64,000 nt of DNA from contig NZ_JANUGY010000001.1 of NCBI RefSeq assembly GCF_024756235.1, forward strand, positions 248,001 to 312,000, read 5' to 3'. The notes under the pieces are model-generated. The model did no database searches. It was not told where the DNA came from and saw nothing but the letters and a program-made list of their open reading frames with translations. A program made the position numbers and the translations under genes. Every line of letters starts with the position of its first letter. Positions within the stretch are counted from its first letter, which is position 1. Of the stretch, positions 16,922 to 26,606 are shown piece by piece. Source of the stretch: Massilia kyonggiensis (GTDB lineage Bacteria > Pseudomonadota > Gammaproteobacteria > Burkholderiales > Burkholderiaceae_D).

Positions 16922-17242
16922 ATGAAGAAATTCCTCGTCACGACCGCGATTCTGAGCCTGCTGTCGGCACAGGCTTTCGCTCAAGAAGCTGCTACCGCTA
17001 ACGCCGGTAACACTGCTGCTGCAGGCCAGGCTGGCGCCGCTTCGGGTACCGCTACCGGTACCGGCGCAGCTGCTGGCACCGCTGCCGGCACCGCCACCAC
17101 GGGTGGTTTCCTGGGCACCACCGCCATCGCTGGCCTGTCGACCGGTACGCTGGTTGCTGTCGGTGCCGCTGTCGCTGCCGTGGCTGTCGCCTCGTCGGAC
17201 AACGGTTCGACCACGAACCACTCGACCACGACGCACCACTGA
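16922..17242 (+). CDS. Small exported Gly/Ala/Thr-rich protein, GfcA/YjbE-like
   Basis: 106 residues. A clear Sec signal peptide (MKKFLVTTAILSLLSAQAFA) is followed by a low-complexity Ala/Gly/Thr region (to about residue 60), one hydrophobic stretch (TGTLVAVGAAVAAVAVASS) and a short polar Thr/His tail (NGSTTNHSTTTHH). This layout, including a glycine-bounded hydrophobic segment and a T-rich end, is that of E. coli GfcA (YmcD) and YjbE, small proteins of the group 4 capsule and yjbEFGH operons (from memory of the family). AGGA lies upstream of the ATG. It converges on a locus that holds a YjbH/GfcD-like gene. Function of the family is unknown. Confidence 0.65.
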   Translation: MKKFLVTTAILSLLSAQAFAQEAATANAGNTAAAGQAGAASGTATGTGAAAGTAAGTATTGGFLGTTAIAGLSTGTLVAVGAAVAAVAVASSDNGSTTNHSTTTHH

Positions 17243-17282
17243 TCTCATTGGGACGCCTAGGCGTTCCAGTGCAGACAGTTGT

Positions 17283-17317
17283 AAAGAGAACGGCCGCATA
17301 CGCGGCCGTTCTCTTTT
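17283..17317. terminator. Bidirectional terminator between gfcA-like gene and rfbC
   Basis: Perfect 15-bp stem (AAAGAGAACGGCCGC with GCGGCCGTTCTCTTT) around ATAC; the arms themselves supply T runs on both strands. It would end the small gene from the left and the long polysaccharide operon from the right. Confidence 0.88.
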
Positions 17318-17334
17318 GTCCTACCACGCAACGA

Positions 17335-17886
17335 TTAGTCGAACACCTCGGCGTGCGCCAGCAGTTTGCCGGCCTGGTCCTTTACGGCCAGCTGCGGCGG
17401 CGCATCGATGGGCCAATCGACGCCGATCGCAGGATCGTTCCAGAGCAGGCTGCGCTCATGCTCTGGATACCAATAATCCGTCGTCTTGTACAGAAACTCG
17501 GCAGACTCGCTCAGCACGACGAAACCATGTGCGAACCCGGGCGGGACCCACAACTGCAAACGATTTTCCGCACTCAATTCCACCCCGACCCACTTGCCAA
17601 AGGTCGGCGACGATTTGCGCAGATCGACGGCCACGTCAAATACTCTGCCCTGCACGACACGCACCAGCTTGCCTTGAGCATGCTGGATCTGATAATGCAG
17701 CCCGCGTAGAACGCCCTTGGCCGACTTGCTGTGATTGTCCTGCACGAATTGCGCATCGATGCCCGTGGCCTGGGCAAAATCGCGCGCATTGAAGCTTTCG
17801 TAAAAAAAACCGCGCGCGTCGCCGAAGACTTTCGGCTCCAGCACCAGGACATCGGGAATGGCGGTCGGGGTAACGGTAAAAGGCAT
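17335..17886 (-). CDS. rfbC: dTDP-4-dehydrorhamnose 3,5-epimerase
   Basis: 183-residue cupin-type epimerase (RmlC), third step to dTDP-L-rhamnose. Seen: VLEPKVFGDARGFFYESFNA, the catalytic-His region GVLRGLHYQIQHAQGK, VDLRKSSPTFGKWVG and PPGFAHGFVVLSE. Length is standard. Last gene of the polysaccharide transcript, nine bases after rfbA and followed by a strong terminator. Confidence 0.96.
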   Translation of the reverse strand: MPFTVTPTAIPDVLVLEPKVFGDARGFFYESFNARDFAQATGIDAQFVQDNHSKSAKGVLRGLHYQIQHAQGKLVRVVQGRVFDVAVDLRKSSPTFGKWVGVELSAENRLQLWVPPGFAHGFVVLSESAEFLYKTTDYWYPEHERSLLWNDPAIGVDWPIDAPPQLAVKDQAGKLLAHAEVFD

Positions 17887-17895
17887 GAGCTCGGA

Positions 17896-18774
17896 TTATT
17901 TCAACAGGTTTAAAAGGTAATTGCCATAGCCGTTCTTGGCCAGCGGCGCCGCGAGTTTCTGCAGGCTGGCGGCGTCGATCCAGCCCTGACGGTAGGCGAT
18001 CTCTTCCGGGCACGCCACCTGCAACCCCTGCCGTTTCTGCAGGGTCGCGATAAAACTTGCCGCCTCGAGCAGGCTGTCGTGCGTGCCCGTGTCGAGCCAG
18101 GCGAAGCCGCGGCCCATGATCTCGACGTTCAGCTTGCCGCGCTCGAGGTAGCAGCGGTTGACGTCCGTAATCTCCAGTTCGCCGCGCGCGGACGGCTTGA
18201 TGTCGGCCGCCACGTTGCACACGTCGTTGTCGTAGAAATACAGGCCGGTCACGGCATACGACGACTTCGGCGCCGTCGGCTTTTCCTCGATGCTGAGGGC
18301 GCGTTGCTCCGCGTCGAACTCGACGACGCCATACCGTTCCGGATCGTGCACGTGGTAGGCGAACACCGTGGCACTGTCGGTGCGCTCATTGGCGCTGATC
18401 AGTTGCCGGACTAGATCATGGCCGTAGAAAATGTTGTCGCCAAGGACGAGCGCGCTCGGGTTGTTGCCGACGAATTCCTTGCCGATGATGAAGGCCTGAG
18501 CCAGGCCGTCCGGCGAAGGCTGGACGGCATACTGGATGTTCATGCCCCAGCGGCTGCCATCGCCGAGCAGCTCGGCAAAGCGCGGCGTGTCTTGCGGCGT
18601 GCTGATGACGAGCACGTCACGGATACCGCTCAGCATCAACGTGCTGAGCGGGTAATAAATCATCGGCTTGTCGTAGACCGGCATCAACTGCTTGCTGACG
18701 GCCTGCGTCACCGGATACAGGCGCGTGCCGGAGCCGCCGGCTAGGATGATGCCTTTACGCTTGAGATTGGACAT
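17896..18774 (-). CDS. rfbA: Glucose-1-phosphate thymidylyltransferase
   Basis: 292 residues (RmlA). Makes dTDP-glucose from dTTP and glucose-1-phosphate. Nucleotide-binding signature [20 protein letters not shown], followed by [20 protein letters not shown]; further conserved blocks [13 protein letters not shown] and [15 protein letters not shown]. Full length. Lies in rfbB-rfbD-rfbA-rfbC order, with short gaps to both neighbours, so the whole dTDP-L-rhamnose pathway is present. Confidence 0.97.
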   Translation of the reverse strand: MSNLKRKGIILAGGSGTRLYPVTQAVSKQLMPVYDKPMIYYPLSTLMLSGIRDVLVISTPQDTPRFAELLGDGSRWGMNIQYAVQPSPDGLAQAFIIGKEFVGNNPSALVLGDNIFYGHDLVRQLISANERTDSATVFAYHVHDPERYGVVEFDAEQRALSIEEKPTAPKSSYAVTGLYFYDNDVCNVAADIKPSARGELEITDVNRCYLERGKLNVEIMGRGFAWLDTGTHDSLLEAASFIATLQKRQGLQVACPEEIAYRQGWIDAASLQKLAAPLAKNGYGNYLLNLLK

Positions 18775-18783
18775 GGCTGCCTC

Positions 18784-19671
18784 TCACAGAATTTGCTGGA
18801 GCACGTGGCGCACGCCTTCCTGCCAAGGAGGAAGGCGCAGGTCGAACGTCGTGCGGAAGCGGGTCGTATCGAGCCGCGAATTGAGGGGACGTTTAGCCGG
18901 CGTCGGATATTGCTCGGTGGCCAGCGGCGCGACGGCGTCCACGGTCGCCTTCAGCGCCTTGCCGGCCGCCAGCGCCTCGCCGATTACGAATTGGGCATAG
19001 CCGTGCCAGCTCGTCTCGCCACTGGCCGCGACGTGATAGGTCCCGTAGGGGAAGCCGGCGCCGCGCGCGCGGGCATGCTCGCGCACGAGATGGGCACTCA
19101 AGTCGGCCAGCAGCGCGGCCGGAGTTGGCGCACCGAACTGGTCGGCGACGACAGTGAGCTTCTCGCGCTCACCCGCCAGGCGCAGCATCGTCTTGGCAAA
19201 ATTGCCGCCGTGCGCACCCACGACCCAGCTCGTGCGCAGGATCAAGTGGCGCGGATTGGTCGCGGCGAGTCCGAGTTCGCCGTCGAGCTTGGTGCGCCCG
19301 TAGATGCTTTGCGGCGCCGGCACGTCGCTTTCCGTGTAAGCACGCTGGTTCGTGCCGTCGAACACGTAATCCGTCGAGTAGTGCAGCACGAGTGCGCCCA
19401 GCTTCGCGCCCTCTTCGCCGAGGATGGCCGGGGCGACGGCGTTGACGGCACGTGCTGTCGCTTCATCGGACTCGGCCTTGTCGACGGCCGTATAAGCCGC
19501 CGGGTTGACGATCACATCCGGCGCGACGCGACGCACGAGGGCGCGCAGCGCGTCGGCATCGGCCAGGTTGCAATCCTGCGTGCCGACCGCGACGACTTCG
19601 CCGAGCGGTGCCAACGCGCGCTGCAGTTCAAAGCCGAGCTGGCCGTTCTTGCCGGTCAGAAGAATCTTCAT
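18784..19671 (-). CDS. rfbD: dTDP-4-dehydrorhamnose reductase
   Basis: 295-residue extended SDR enzyme (RmlD) that performs the final NAD(P)H reduction to dTDP-L-rhamnose. Seen: Rossmann motif GKNGQLGFEL, STDYVFDGTNQRAYTESD, the YGRTKLDGE active-site Tyr-x3-Lys, and RTSWVVGAHGGNFAKTMLRL. The start codon directly abuts the rfbB stop (no gap), so translation is probably coupled. Confidence 0.96.
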   Translation of the reverse strand: MKILLTGKNGQLGFELQRALAPLGEVVAVGTQDCNLADADALRALVRRVAPDVIVNPAAYTAVDKAESDEATARAVNAVAPAILGEEGAKLGALVLHYSTDYVFDGTNQRAYTESDVPAPQSIYGRTKLDGELGLAATNPRHLILRTSWVVGAHGGNFAKTMLRLAGEREKLTVVADQFGAPTPAALLADLSAHLVREHARARGAGFPYGTYHVAASGETSWHGYAQFVIGEALAAGKALKATVDAVAPLATEQYPTPAKRPLNSRLDTTRFRTTFDLRLPPWQEGVRHVLQQIL

Positions 19672-20730
19672 TCAGGCACCGTAGTGTTGGCCGACCCAGG
19701 CGCGGTAGCTGCCGCTCGTCACGTGCTGGACCCATTCCTGGTTATCGAGGTACCACTGCACGGTTTTGCGAATGCCCGTTTCGAACGTCTCCGCCGGCTT
19801 CCAGTCCAATTCGCGCTCGAGCTTCGTTGCGTCGATCGCGTAGCGGCGGTCATGGCCAGGACGGTCCGTGACGAACGTGATCTGGGTTGCATACGACTGG
19901 CCGTCCGCACGCGGGCTGAGCTCGTCGAGGATCGCGCACAAGGTGCGCACGACGTCGAGGTTCGCCTTCTCGTTCCAGCCGCCGACATTGTAGACCTCGC
20001 CCAACTGGCCCGCTTCGAGCACGCGGCGGATGGCCGAGCAATGGTCCTTTACGTACAGCCAGTCGCGGATCTGCTGGCCGTCGCCGTAGATCGGCAGCGG
20101 TTTGCCGGCCAGTGCATTGTGGATGCACAGTGGGATCAGCTTTTCCGGGAAGTGGTACGGGCCATAGTTGTTTGAGCAATTGGTCGTCAGTACCGGCAGC
20201 CCGTACGTGTGATGGTAGGCGCGCACGAGGTGGTCGCTGGCCGCCTTGCTGGCGGAATACGGGCTGTTCGGTTCGTAACGGTTCGTCTCGCGGAATGCCG
20301 GGTCATCCTTGCCCAGCGAGCCGTAGACTTCGTCGGTGGACACGTGCAGGAAGCGGAACGCGGCCTTGCGGTCGTCCGGCAGCGCGCCCCAGTATTCGCG
20401 CACGGCTTCGAGCAGGTGGAACGTGCCGACGATGTTCGTGTGGATGAATTCGCCCGGGCCGTGGATACTGCGGTCCACGTGGCTCTCGGCCGCGAAGTTC
20501 ACGACGGCGCGCGGCTGGTGTTCCTGCAGCAGGCGGCGCACGAGTTCCACGTCGCCGATGTCGCCGTGCACGAACACATGCTTCGGATTGTCGCGCAGGC
20601 TGGCGAGGTTCTCGAGGTTGCCGGCATAGGTCAGCTTGTCGAGGTTAATGACCGGCTCGTCGGTCAGGGCGCACCAGTCCAGCACAAAATTACTGCCGAT
20701 GAAGCCGGCGCCGCCTGTCGTCAAAATCAT
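19672..20730 (-). CDS. rfbB: dTDP-glucose 4,6-dehydratase
   Basis: 352-residue SDR enzyme (RmlB), second step of the rhamnose pathway. Seen: [44 protein letters not shown] and the catalytic [15 protein letters not shown], followed by [15 protein letters not shown]. Standard length. It lies 94 bases downstream of the YjbH-PAP2 gene, the largest gap within this part of the operon apart from those near wbuC. Confidence 0.97.
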   Translation of the reverse strand: MILTTGGAGFIGSNFVLDWCALTDEPVINLDKLTYAGNLENLASLRDNPKHVFVHGDIGDVELVRRLLQEHQPRAVVNFAAESHVDRSIHGPGEFIHTNIVGTFHLLEAVREYWGALPDDRKAAFRFLHVSTDEVYGSLGKDDPAFRETNRYEPNSPYSASKAASDHLVRAYHHTYGLPVLTTNCSNNYGPYHFPEKLIPLCIHNALAGKPLPIYGDGQQIRDWLYVKDHCSAIRRVLEAGQLGEVYNVGGWNEKANLDVVRTLCAILDELSPRADGQSYATQITFVTDRPGHDRRYAIDATKLERELDWKPAETFETGIRKTVQWYLDNQEWVQHVTSGSYRAWVGQHYGA

Positions 20731-20824
20731 TTATACGTTCTCCGGTTGACGGGTCGCGCACGGGCCGGCCGGGCCGCGCCGCGGCCCGAGAATCCGGCGC
20801 GCCGCGCAATCCCCGATTTCACTA

Positions 20825-23674
20825 TCAATAATTGCCGAACCACGCCACGCCAAGCGATTTCGCGCCCGGTGTGACCGCAAAGCTGGAACGTACATCGTTA
20901 CGCTGGGCCTGCCACAGCCAGCCACCCACGGCCATGCCGAGCACGCCGCCGGCGACGACGTCCGACACCCAGTGCTGACGCCCAGCCGCACGGCCAAGCG
21001 AACCAGCTGCAGCCAGGCCATACAACCAGGGCGCATCGTATTCCTGGGCGAACGGCGTCACGGCCGCGAACGCCACGCTGGCGTGGTTGGACGGGAACGA
21101 TGCATTCGAGCGATCCGCTGCCCTACTCCACTGGCCCTGTCCCTCGTTCGGTCGCGCACGTCCTGCGACATGTTTTGCCCCAATCGACAGGGCCGCGGCG
21201 CCGACGACCGATTCCAGCGAGATAATACCAATGTTTTGCATGCGCGCATCGCCAAACGCGACCGCTCCGGCAGCCGCACCGGTCAGCACCACGGGCAACG
21301 CTTTGCCGACGTTGTCCCAGGCGCGCGTGATGCTCGAGCCCCGGTGCTTCTTCATGAAGCGGTCGACGGGCTTGTCGAGCAATGCCCCGGCCAGGATCGC
21401 GCCGCCGCCGATGACGGCGCCGTTGGCCCATTGCGGCAGCGTCGGCGTCGTTTTCACCGACTGTTCGACACGCATGCGGAACAACGGCCAGAGGTTCGGC
21501 ATGGGTTCGACCGGCGGGTTCACGGCCGGAAGGTTCTGCTCATCGCGACGCTCGGCGAAGTTACCGAGGCCGTCGAAGGTGTTCATGTCGCGGCGCGGCT
21601 GCTCGACCAGGTCGTACAGGTCGCCCGGACTTGCGACCATCTGGCCGACGTCGCGTGTCCATGGCGACAGGGCGACACTGGCCGCCGCCTGCGAGTCGAG
21701 CGGCAACATGATGTTCAGCGGTACCGACAGGAAGATGCCCTTGTCGTTGTAGGGATTGGCCGGCGTGCCCGGATTCGTGATGTCCTTGCCGTTCGTCTTC
21801 GCGTACCATGCGCCGATCTCCACGCCCGACGGGAAGCGCCGCTTGAATTCCAGGCGTACGCCATCGTCCTTGGCGAGGAAGCGCCCTGCGCGCGCCGTCG
21901 CAGTGATGTCGTACGGCAGCTTGTAATGCAGCGCCGCGAACCCGCTGACGGTGTTGTAATCGCGCTTGTCGAACCATCCCTTGAAACCACGCTGCTGCAA
22001 CGCGTCGGCCGTCAGATCGGCCGCCCAGCGGCTGCCCTTCGGCAGATACAACACTTGCGCGCCAATGCCGCGGTACATTTCCTCATACAAGCCACCGGAC
22101 ACACGCGCATAGACGCGCTCTGCCGGCATCATGTATTTGTTGATCAGCAGCCGATTGAGCTTGAAGCGGCCGCCACGCTTGTACTCGGCAATATCCGTGC
22201 GCACGTGAGGGAGAAGACTGTTTGAGGGCTGCGTCACACCCGATACGTTCTCGAGCGCGGTCAGCTTAAGATCGCTGTTCAGATACAGGCCTTGTGCCAG
22301 GCGGCGGTCATAGTTGGCCGCAGCCCAAAGCTCGTAGCGGAGCGCACCGCTCGGGTCATTGAAGAAGAACGACGTCTTGGGCACGACCTTGAAGCGGTTC
22401 GCCTCACGGTCTTCCGATGCCAGCTGCACCGTATTGCCGTCGCGGCCGACCTGTACCTGAAGGTCGGCGTCCTCGTCCCGGACGGCTGCAAGCAGACCGC
22501 CCTGGTCATCGCCCGCCAGGTCGTCAGGGCGTGCGTAACGCACGATCACGGTCTGTAGGAAACTGTCACGATCCGCCAAGCCCGTCAGATAATCGGTCAG
22601 GCGCTGCAAATCAATGAATTCGTAGGTGACGATCGGCTGTTCGAGCCTGGTATAGGTGATCTGTATCGCGCGTGTGCCCTGCGGCGCGAAAGCGAGCGCG
22701 GTGCGCGCGGCACGTCCCACGGCACGGCCCAGGTTCGAAATACGGCTGTTGGTCAACGATAGCTTGAGCGTATTGTCCTCGAACATCACGCGGACATTCT
22801 TGAAATCCTGTTTGGCGAGTGCTTGCACCAACTCGGCGCCATGGCTGGCCCGCTGCTGCCATTCCTCGGCGCTGACACGCGGCGGCGCCTTCTTCGGGTC
22901 GAACGGCGCCGGCTCGTACAGTTTGGGAATGAATTCGCGTTCGGAAAACGGTATGCTCAGGTATGCGTTGGCACTGAAATGGTCGCGGTGGCGTGCGACC
23001 TGAGCGCCAAGCCAGCCCCAGCGATATTCAAGTGCCATTGAAGGCCCCTTGCTGCGATCGCCTGCAGCGGTCTCGGCCGCACGAAAATCCTTCTTGTAGT
23101 CGTTGGCGTCGTACTCCGCTACGACAGCCCAGCCAGGTGTTGCCAGAGGTGCCCAACGAACACCGGCAAATATGCCGGCTGGTCGCTTGTTTCCGTAACC
23201 AATGCTGGCTTCGACATTTCGCGCGCTGCCGAAGATTTTGCTGGCGACAATATACTGTCCCTTAAACAACTCGGTGCCCAGCAAGTCGGTGGCGCCGACC
23301 GATACTTCGGGAAGCCAGGCCGACTCGCTCAGCAAACGCAGTTTGGCGTCGACGACCTTGTCCTTGTAACGGCCATAAGCACTACCATACTCCCCTTTGA
23401 CATTTGTAAACCCAGGAATTCCATTGATGGAAACGTAACGCCCGGTCATTTGGAGATACGGTAGTACTGTTACCGAAACCCAAAAGCTCCCATATGGTCG
23501 ATCGTAGCCGTAGCCTGTCGAGAACGTTCCATCGGCTTCGACCCAAGCACTAGGCATATTGATGTACCCGGACTGGCCTTGCGACGCCGGCGTCGATGCG
23601 AACGCATTTGCCGTTGTCAGGATAAGGCAACCGTACCAAGAATACTTGAGGCTCTGTTTATAATTTTTTATCAC
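20825..23674 (-). CDS. YjbH/GfcD-like outer-membrane polysaccharide protein fused to a PAP2 phosphatase
   Basis: 949 residues from a GTG start. A signal peptide (YGCLILTTANAFA) leads into a YjbH-type (DUF940) region, about 25-700: SQGQSGYINMPSAWVEADGTF, repeated beta strands, and the ALQQRGFKGWFDKRDY segment. After a short linker, about 750-940 is a membrane-type PAP2 domain with KHVAGRARP, SFPSNHAS and GRAAGRQHWVSD, matching the KxxxxxxRP, PSxH and SRxxxxxHxxxD motifs with Asn for Gly in the second. YjbH/GfcD proteins assist group 4 capsule or exopolysaccharide export and are usually about 700 residues with no phosphatase. Fused PAP2 may dephosphorylate a lipid carrier such as undecaprenyl pyrophosphate; that is inference. 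Confidence 0.85.
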   Translation of the reverse strand: MIKNYKQSLKYSWYGCLILTTANAFASTPASQGQSGYINMPSAWVEADGTFSTGYGYDRPYGSFWVSVTVLPYLQMTGRYVSINGIPGFTNVKGEYGSAYGRYKDKVVDAKLRLLSESAWLPEVSVGATDLLGTELFKGQYIVASKIFGSARNVEASIGYGNKRPAGIFAGVRWAPLATPGWAVVAEYDANDYKKDFRAAETAAGDRSKGPSMALEYRWGWLGAQVARHRDHFSANAYLSIPFSEREFIPKLYEPAPFDPKKAPPRVSAEEWQQRASHGAELVQALAKQDFKNVRVMFEDNTLKLSLTNSRISNLGRAVGRAARTALAFAPQGTRAIQITYTRLEQPIVTYEFIDLQRLTDYLTGLADRDSFLQTVIVRYARPDDLAGDDQGGLLAAVRDEDADLQVQVGRDGNTVQLASEDREANRFKVVPKTSFFFNDPSGALRYELWAAANYDRRLAQGLYLNSDLKLTALENVSGVTQPSNSLLPHVRTDIAEYKRGGRFKLNRLLINKYMMPAERVYARVSGGLYEEMYRGIGAQVLYLPKGSRWAADLTADALQQRGFKGWFDKRDYNTVSGFAALHYKLPYDITATARAGRFLAKDDGVRLEFKRRFPSGVEIGAWYAKTNGKDITNPGTPANPYNDKGIFLSVPLNIMLPLDSQAAASVALSPWTRDVGQMVASPGDLYDLVEQPRRDMNTFDGLGNFAERRDEQNLPAVNPPVEPMPNLWPLFRMRVEQSVKTTPTLPQWANGAVIGGGAILAGALLDKPVDRFMKKHRGSSITRAWDNVGKALPVVLTGAAAGAVAFGDARMQNIGIISLESVVGAAALSIGAKHVAGRARPNEGQGQWSRAADRSNASFPSNHASVAFAAVTPFAQEYDAPWLYGLAAAGSLGRAAGRQHWVSDVVAGGVLGMAVGGWLWQAQRNDVRSSFAVTPGAKSLGVAWFGNY

Positions 23675-23779
23675 AACGGGCAGCTTCGCAGTAATACGTT
23701 AATCAAAAATGCCAAAAAAATCGGCACCCATTCAAATGGAAGCCGAGTTCTCGAACAACGTGACAACGATGCCGAAATC

Positions 23780-24280
23780 TTAAACAGCCTGTTTATGCTC
23801 GGCGATTAGCTGGTGCAGGCTCTGCAGATAATGCCGTCCCTGATCCGTACCCTCCTCCGGAGCCCATGGAGCGAACTCCTTCGCGGCTTGTGGATCGAAT
23901 GGCCCAGCCTTTATTTCGAGCAGAACTGATTGATCGCTGAGCGCCACGACGGTATGCCACGTTCCTGGCGCTAGCTCGACACCTGCCGAAATATCGCCGA
24001 ACAGCTGAGTACCGAACAAGATGACATCTTGTGGAGTTCCATGATCGTCGAACAGGACAAGCGCAAACTTCCCTTTTACCGCAAGCAGTGTTTCGGTTTT
24101 AGGGTCCAGAGAATGCCGGTGTGGACGAATATAGCTCTCAGGTCCTACCGCGTTGAACAAGCGCTGACAGGTATCCTCATAGCTTTGGTGAATATTCAGG
24201 TGCTGCCTCTTCCGCAGCGATTGCTCCGCTGCGCAAATCAGGTTTTTTAGCATTTCTGCTGTAAATATTTTGGCGCTCAT
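23780..24280 (-). CDS. wbuC: WbuC-family cupin protein
   Basis: 166 residues. Cupin-fold metal-binding protein found in O-antigen loci next to wbuB and fnlABC. Seen: RLFNAVGPESYIRPHRH with a HxH metal pair, KTETLLAVKGKFALVLFDD, then GVELAPGTWHTVVAL with a third His. Biochemical role unknown. Its 5' end overlaps the 3' end of wbuB by 104 bases in another frame; an internal start at MLKNLICAAEQ would shorten the overlap to 77, but still leaves one. No strong ribosome site is seen for either start. Confidence 0.85.
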   Translation of the reverse strand: MSAKIFTAEMLKNLICAAEQSLRKRQHLNIHQSYEDTCQRLFNAVGPESYIRPHRHSLDPKTETLLAVKGKFALVLFDDHGTPQDVILFGTQLFGDISAGVELAPGTWHTVVALSDQSVLLEIKAGPFDPQAAKEFAPWAPEEGTDQGRHYLQSLHQLIAEHKQAV

Positions 24281-25466
24281 ACTCTAGTGCTGTCGTTATC
24301 TTTTTTACTGCAACCGCCGGGTCAAACATGCTATGCGCCAACTGTTTGCAACGTACCGGCAGCATCTCGTCGCGATCGATTTGTGCAAGCAGCCCGGTCG
24401 CCAGTTGAGCCAACGTCGTTGCGGAATTGTCAGTGCAGGCCGCCCCTACCGAGTTTTCCTTGATCAACCCTACCAGATCGTTTCCTTCATTCACGCTTGC
24501 TAGCACTGGAAGCGAAGACTGCATATACGAAAGGAATTTACCCGGAATATTGTGGGTTTTATGACGTGGGTCCAAGGCGACCAGACCGACGTGGCATTGT
24601 GCATAAAGGCCCGGAATTTCGTCGGGATCAATCTCGTCAAAGAACAGGACATTATCCAGTTCTCGTTGTTTGGAATCCGTACGCAGGCGACGTGCATCGG
24701 TTCCGCGGCCGACAAAGACGAACCCGATGTCCGCCCGTGCTTTCAATTTCTCTGCCAGATCGAGCAGAATCCCCATGCCCTGGGCAATGCCCATATTGCC
24801 GGCGTAGACGAAGATCTTCCGTCCTTTTAAATGCGTATCCGCAATGATGACACTGCAACCAGTCACGGAAGCGTCAGCCAACCAGTTATGCAATACCTCC
24901 AGCCTGGCCGACGAGCCTTTGGCCGGCGTGCTGAAATACGAAAGGTTGCCTGGGGTCTGGACACCGATGACATCTGCGACCGAATACTGGTAATTCGCCA
25001 CCGCCCTGAAAACCCGATACGGCAAACCGCGCCCCATCAAGCCCATGTCGACCGTCCATTCGGGGAAAATATCGCGAATGATCAGGTAACTCGGGCACTT
25101 ACTGCGTAACTTCAGCGCCTTGGCAATCGGGCCTAGGAAAATAGTTGGGGAATACCAGATGACGCCATCCCAGATCTCGTGTGCACATGGGCTGCGCTTC
25201 AAATTGCGCAACATCGCAAATGACATTGCCATTTCGCCGACGGCGCGGCGGATATAGCTGACATCCTTGGTTTTCGGCGTGCGGAGGCGCAGGACTCTGA
25301 TGCCATTGATCGTGTCAAGGCGCCAAGGCTTGTCCAACTCAGGCGCAGCGACCATGACGGTCACATCATGCCCTTGCCGTGCGAATTCAGCGGAAAGGTC
25401 ACGCAGCTGCACTGCGCCCGAAGAACGCAGAGGCGGGAAGACATCCGCAATCAACACAATCCGCAT
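24177..25466 (-). CDS. wbuB: WbuB-like GT4 glycosyltransferase (probable FucNAc transferase)
   Basis: 429 residues. GT-B fold: N-terminal MRIVLIADVFPPLRSSGAVQ, LIIRDIFPEWTVDMGLMGRG, then the C-terminal nucleotide-sugar half with VYAGNMGIAQGMGILLDLAE and HKTHNIPGKFLSYMQSSLPV. In E. coli O26-type loci WbuB follows fnlABC and is thought to add L-FucNAc; the same gene order here supports that. It follows fnlC by nine bases. The C-terminus runs on about 30 residues past the usual family end into wbuC in another frame, ending EEAAPEYSPKL, which suggests loss of an earlier stop codon. Confidence 0.85.
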   Translation of the reverse strand: MRIVLIADVFPPLRSSGAVQLRDLSAEFARQGHDVTVMVAAPELDKPWRLDTINGIRVLRLRTPKTKDVSYIRRAVGEMAMSFAMLRNLKRSPCAHEIWDGVIWYSPTIFLGPIAKALKLRSKCPSYLIIRDIFPEWTVDMGLMGRGLPYRVFRAVANYQYSVADVIGVQTPGNLSYFSTPAKGSSARLEVLHNWLADASVTGCSVIIADTHLKGRKIFVYAGNMGIAQGMGILLDLAEKLKARADIGFVFVGRGTDARRLRTDSKQRELDNVLFFDEIDPDEIPGLYAQCHVGLVALDPRHKTHNIPGKFLSYMQSSLPVLASVNEGNDLVGLIKENSVGAACTDNSATTLAQLATGLLAQIDRDEMLPVRCKQLAHSMFDPAVAVKKITTALEYERQNIYSRNAKKPDLRSGAIAAEEAAPEYSPKL

Positions 25467-25475
25467 TCAGCGCCT

Positions 25476-26606
25476 TTAACCCTTCTTCCACACTACACGG
25501 TTCACATAGTCCGTATAGCTATGAATAATCCGTGCCACCTTGTCGGACACGTTGGGCATGCTGTAGTCGGCGACCAGGTTCAAGGAACGGTTTGCTCCGC
25601 GTCCTTGGTCATCCAGAATAGCAAGCGCCTGATGCACCCGCTCCTTTTCGAGTCCCACCATCATGACGGCCGCTTCTTCCATCCCCTCCGGACGCTCGTG
25701 CGCTTCGCGCAGATTCAGCGCCGGGAAATTCAGGATCGACGACTCTTCATTGATAGTGCCGCTGTCCGACAGCACGGCACGTGCATTCATCTGCAGCTTG
25801 ACGTAATCTTTGAAGCCGAGCGGCTTGAGCAGTCGGACCAGCGGGTGGAAAGTGGCGCCGCGCGCGTCGACCTTCTTTTGGGTGCGAGGATGGGTCGACA
25901 CGATAACCGGCAGGCCGTAGGTCTCGGCAACCATGTTCAGAACACCCACCAGCTTGTCGAAGTTGGTGGGCGAGTCGATGTTCTCTTCGCGATGCGCACT
26001 GACTACAAAATAGCCGTTCGCCTCGACGCCAAGACGTTCGAGCGCATCGGACGCTTGAATCCCCGGCAGATAATAATTGAGCACCTCGAACATCGGGCTT
26101 CCGGTCTTGATGACACGGTCTGGCGGCAGACCTTCGCGCAACAGGTATTCACGCGCGATAGTGCTGTAAGTCAGGTTGATGTCGGCGGTATGGTCAACGA
26201 TGCGACGGTTCGTTTCCTCGGGAACGCGCTGATCGAAGCAGCGGTTGCCGGCTTCCATGTGGAAGATCGGAATCTTGCGGCGCTTAGCCGGGATCGCGGA
26301 CAGGCAGCTGTTGGTGTCTCCCAGGATAAGAAGCGCGTCCGGCCTCACTTCCTCGAGCGCGGCGTCAACGGCGATGATGATCTTGCCGATCGTCTCGGCT
26401 GCATTGCCGCCGGCGGCATTCAGGAAATGGTCGGGCTTCCGTACTTCCAGGTCCTGGAAGAATATTTCGTTTAGCTCGTAGTCGTAGTTCTGGCCAGTGT
26501 GCACGATAATCTGGTCGCAATACTGGTCCAGTTTTGCCATCACGCGAGCCAGACGGATGATCTCCGGGCGAGTTCCTACAACCGTCATGACCTTAAGTTT
26601 GTTCAT
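25476..26606 (-). CDS. fnlC: FnlC, UDP-HexNAc 2-epimerase of UDP-L-FucNAc synthesis
   Basis: 376 residues, WecB-type epimerase fold. Seen: [71 protein letters not shown] and [18 protein letters not shown]. It catalyses the last step, C2 epimerisation of UDP-L-PneNAc to UDP-N-acetyl-L-fucosamine. The [12 protein letters not shown] block separates FnlC/WbjD from plain WecB (from family knowledge). Its start overlaps the fnlB stop by four bases (ATGA). Confidence 0.92.
   Translation of the reverse strand: MNKLKVMTVVGTRPEIIRLARVMAKLDQYCDQIIVHTGQNYDYELNEIFFQDLEVRKPDHFLNAAGGNAAETIGKIIIAVDAALEEVRPDALLILGDTNSCLSAIPAKRRKIPIFHMEAGNRCFDQRVPEETNRRIVDHTADINLTYSTIAREYLLREGLPPDRVIKTGSPMFEVLNYYLPGIQASDALERLGVEANGYFVVSAHREENIDSPTNFDKLVGVLNMVAETYGLPVIVSTHPRTQKKVDARGATFHPLVRLLKPLGFKDYVKLQMNARAVLSDSGTINEESSILNFPALNLREAHERPEGMEEAAVMMVGLEKERVHQALAILDDQGRGANRSLNLVADYSMPNVSDKVARIIHSYTDYVNRVVWKKG

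Noticed and set aside
24177-24280. Reading the wbuB/wbuC overlap as one frameshifted fusion gene
   Set aside because: Both proteins have complete domains of their own and are separate in related loci; an overlapping tail is the simpler reading.
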